Assembly (NCBI RefSeq): GCF_030297135.1
Contig: NZ_AP028066.1
Span: 496,001 to 560,000, forward strand
DNA: 64,000 nt
DNA from: Pseudoalteromonas apostichopi
GTDB lineage: Bacteria > Pseudomonadota > Gammaproteobacteria > Enterobacterales > Alteromonadaceae
Reading direction: 5' to 3'
The notes below the pieces were generated by a model that saw nothing but the letters and a program-made list of their open reading frames with translations, did not search any database and was not told the origin of the DNA. The translations under genes were made by a program, and so were the position numbers. Shown one piece after another: positions 62,971 through 64,000 of the stretch (its first letter is position 1; each line of letters begins with the position of its first letter).

Positions 62971-64000
62971 TAAACTTTCCTTTTAATTCCAGACTTTGCG
63001 CGTTCTTTTATATTTGTTTGAATATAAATTTGATCAGTCGTAGCAATTTTTGCATGACCTAAATCTTCCGATAAGTGTTTAAGCGGTCTTGTTTGAGCAT
63101 CATGGGTTGCACCTGTATGCCTTAACCAGTGAGCCGTTGCTGCTTCAAGTTGTTCCGCATCGTCTTTAAAACCATCATCTAATAATGATTGTTTTGCTAA
63201 ATCAAAACTTTGCTGTACTAACCGACGAATTTGTCGAACAGTCATACCACCTTTACCACGAATTTTGTGTACTAATGGTTCGGCTTCATCAACACGGGGG
63301 AGGGCAGGTAAGCCTCGGTATAATCTGTAACGTTTTAGGTAAGTGATAAAATCTTCACTTAAAGTGACATCACGTAATTTATTACCTTTACCCATAATTC
63401 TTAAAAACCAAAAGCCATCATTGTCTTGCCAAAAATGTGACATCACCGGCGACCACTGTGGTCTTTCAGATAACTCAGAAATACGTAAATACAAACCTTT
63501 CAAACAAGCTAGTGTAAATAAATTTCTTTCTAAATCAGGCTGTTGCTCACATAGGTCACGTGTTACACCAAACACATACTCCCATTGAATGTCACTCAGT
63601 GTATCTGGAATCTTAATTTGTGATTGCACTACTAAATATGGACTATTCTTTTTAACTACCGGTACAAAATTAGCAAACGTTTTTTCTTCTAAAATCGCAA
63701 ATTTATAAAATACATTTAGCGCAGTAAACATAGCTGCTAGTGTTTGTTGGCTTGCTATATTTTCTTTATTAATGAAAGGGCGCCAATTTTTATTAAGCTT
63801 TCTTATACCTTGTTCATCTTTATAACGCCATTGCACTGAGTTTGATAACCAAGCTGAATCTGGCTCAACCATAAAATCAACATATGCTTCTATGTCTTCG
63901 CGTTTTAGTTCAAAAACCGATTTTTCAGCAATCAACCATGACCATAAACAAAATCGCTCAAGTTCATTTCGAAAGCGATTAAAAGTTGCTTCTGATTTTC
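62970..64000 (-). CDS. Tyrosine recombinase / integrase, partial (5' end outside)
   Basis: The frame stays open to the window edge, so the N terminus is missing; a TTG at 63935 is not the real start because SEATFNRFRNELERF, a core-binding helix, lies upstream of it. The catalytic set is complete: Arg in LYLRISELSER, Lys in GKGNKLRD, HWLRHTG (His-x-x-Arg), LGHAKIATTDQIYIQ (His and the nucleophile Tyr). About 343 residues visible. It resembles chromosomal recombinases more than phage integrases. It overlaps the antiporter gene by one base, an unusual pairing. No attachment site was found. Confidence 0.9.
   Translation of the reverse strand, partial: KSEATFNRFRNELERFCLWSWLIAEKSVFELKREDIEAYVDFMVEPDSAWLSNSVQWRYKDEQGIRKLNKNWRPFINKENIASQQTLAAMFTALNVFYKFAILEEKTFANFVPVVKKNSPYLVVQSQIKIPDTLSDIQWEYVFGVTRDLCEQQPDLERNLFTLACLKGLYLRISELSERPQWSPVMSHFWQDNDGFWFLRIMGKGNKLRDVTLSEDFITYLKRYRLYRGLPALPRVDEAEPLVHKIRGKGGMTVRQIRRLVQQSFDLAKQSLLDDGFKDDAEQLEAATAHWLRHTGATHDAQTRPLKHLSEDLGHAKIATTDQIYIQTNIKERAKSGIKRKV

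Noticed and set aside
63935..63935. TTG at 63935 as the integrase start
   Set aside because: The frame continues upstream with a typical core-binding helix (ATFNRFRNELERF), so the gene is simply cut by the window edge.
1..64000. tRNA, rRNA, CRISPR arrays, insertion sequences, restriction or toxin-antitoxin genes
   Set aside because: None could be supported: no cloverleaf, no regular repeat-spacer pattern, no transposase, no toxin-like gene pair seen.

Overview
The window looks like the origin region of the secondary replicon (chromid) of a marine gammaproteobacterium, most likely Pseudoalteromonas or a close Alteromonadales relative. The grounds are the moderately AT-rich DNA, the gene families (DPP-IV S9B peptidase, YeeN, class II DAHP synthase, YdiJ, DUF3649/PepSY/DUF3325), and a plasmid-type parAB/rep origin embedded among central-metabolism genes. 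The genus is inferred from family resemblance; no search was run.

Layout. 1-3.2 kb: divergent glyoxylate-shunt genes aceA (cut by the window edge) and glcB. 3.5-9 kb: YebC/YeeN regulator, HAD phosphatase, M1 aminopeptidase with a small secreted partner, and two tandem 78-aa membrane-anchored paralogues. 9-14.6 kb: sbcD-sbcC-methyltransferase operon. 14.6-25 kb: gamma-glutamyltransferase, response regulator plus solute-binding protein, yaiI, lipocalin blc, a Fur-box-led DUF3649/PepSY/DUF3325 iron-type operon, and a racemase/VOC/UDG-like/PhyH operon. 25-33 kb: arfB, a small chitin-binding-like protein, a MarR-controlled HlyD/FUSC efflux operon, a split spermidine-synthase-like locus with a TlpA thioredoxin, and a divergent azoR/LysR pair. 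33-47.5 kb: hydrolases, DPP-IV, ygiD, tpm, LysR/DUF2938, DJ-1-like, periplasmic ClpP-like protein, rmuC, SNF2-SWIM helicase. 47.7-53.3 kb: replicon core with an iteron array, parB, parA, an origin (AT-rich stretch, four DnaA boxes, about ten 18-bp iterons), the rep initiator, and a clear Tus homologue (replication-fork barrier protein). 53.5-64 kb: class II DAHP synthase, ppsR/ppsA, ydiJ, NhaP-type antiporter and a tyrosine recombinase cut by the edge.

Three DNA-level signals stand out. (1) An 18-bp motif GTTAGTAAA-N4-TGATC, always ending in a Dam site, forms arrays on both sides of parAB. The same motif recurs at nine sites up to 31 kb away, seven of them packed into 19.6-23.6 kb and several inside genes in different frames. 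(2) A 15-bp near-palindrome GTAAAGGGGSTTTAC occurs seven times between 8 and 46 kb and looks like a dispersed parS centromere for the chromid ParB. (3) Three copies of a 14-bp core TAWGATGTGTTCTT lie within 250 bp around the tus start, one inverted relative to the other two, as expected for Tus operators or Ter sites.

Together they suggest a replicon whose rightward fork is stopped about 2.5 kb from the origin, so that replication proceeds mainly leftward and the returning fork ends at the same trap. Both dispersed motif families lie only to the left of the origin, which fits. The strand of the large genes to the right (aroG, ppsA, ydiJ, all +) does not obviously fit, so the model remains a hypothesis. 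A 162-bp palindromic intergenic repeat with ATACCAAT-type ends occurs three times, and one copy supplies the stop codon of the DPP-IV gene. No tRNA, rRNA, CRISPR array or insertion sequence was seen.
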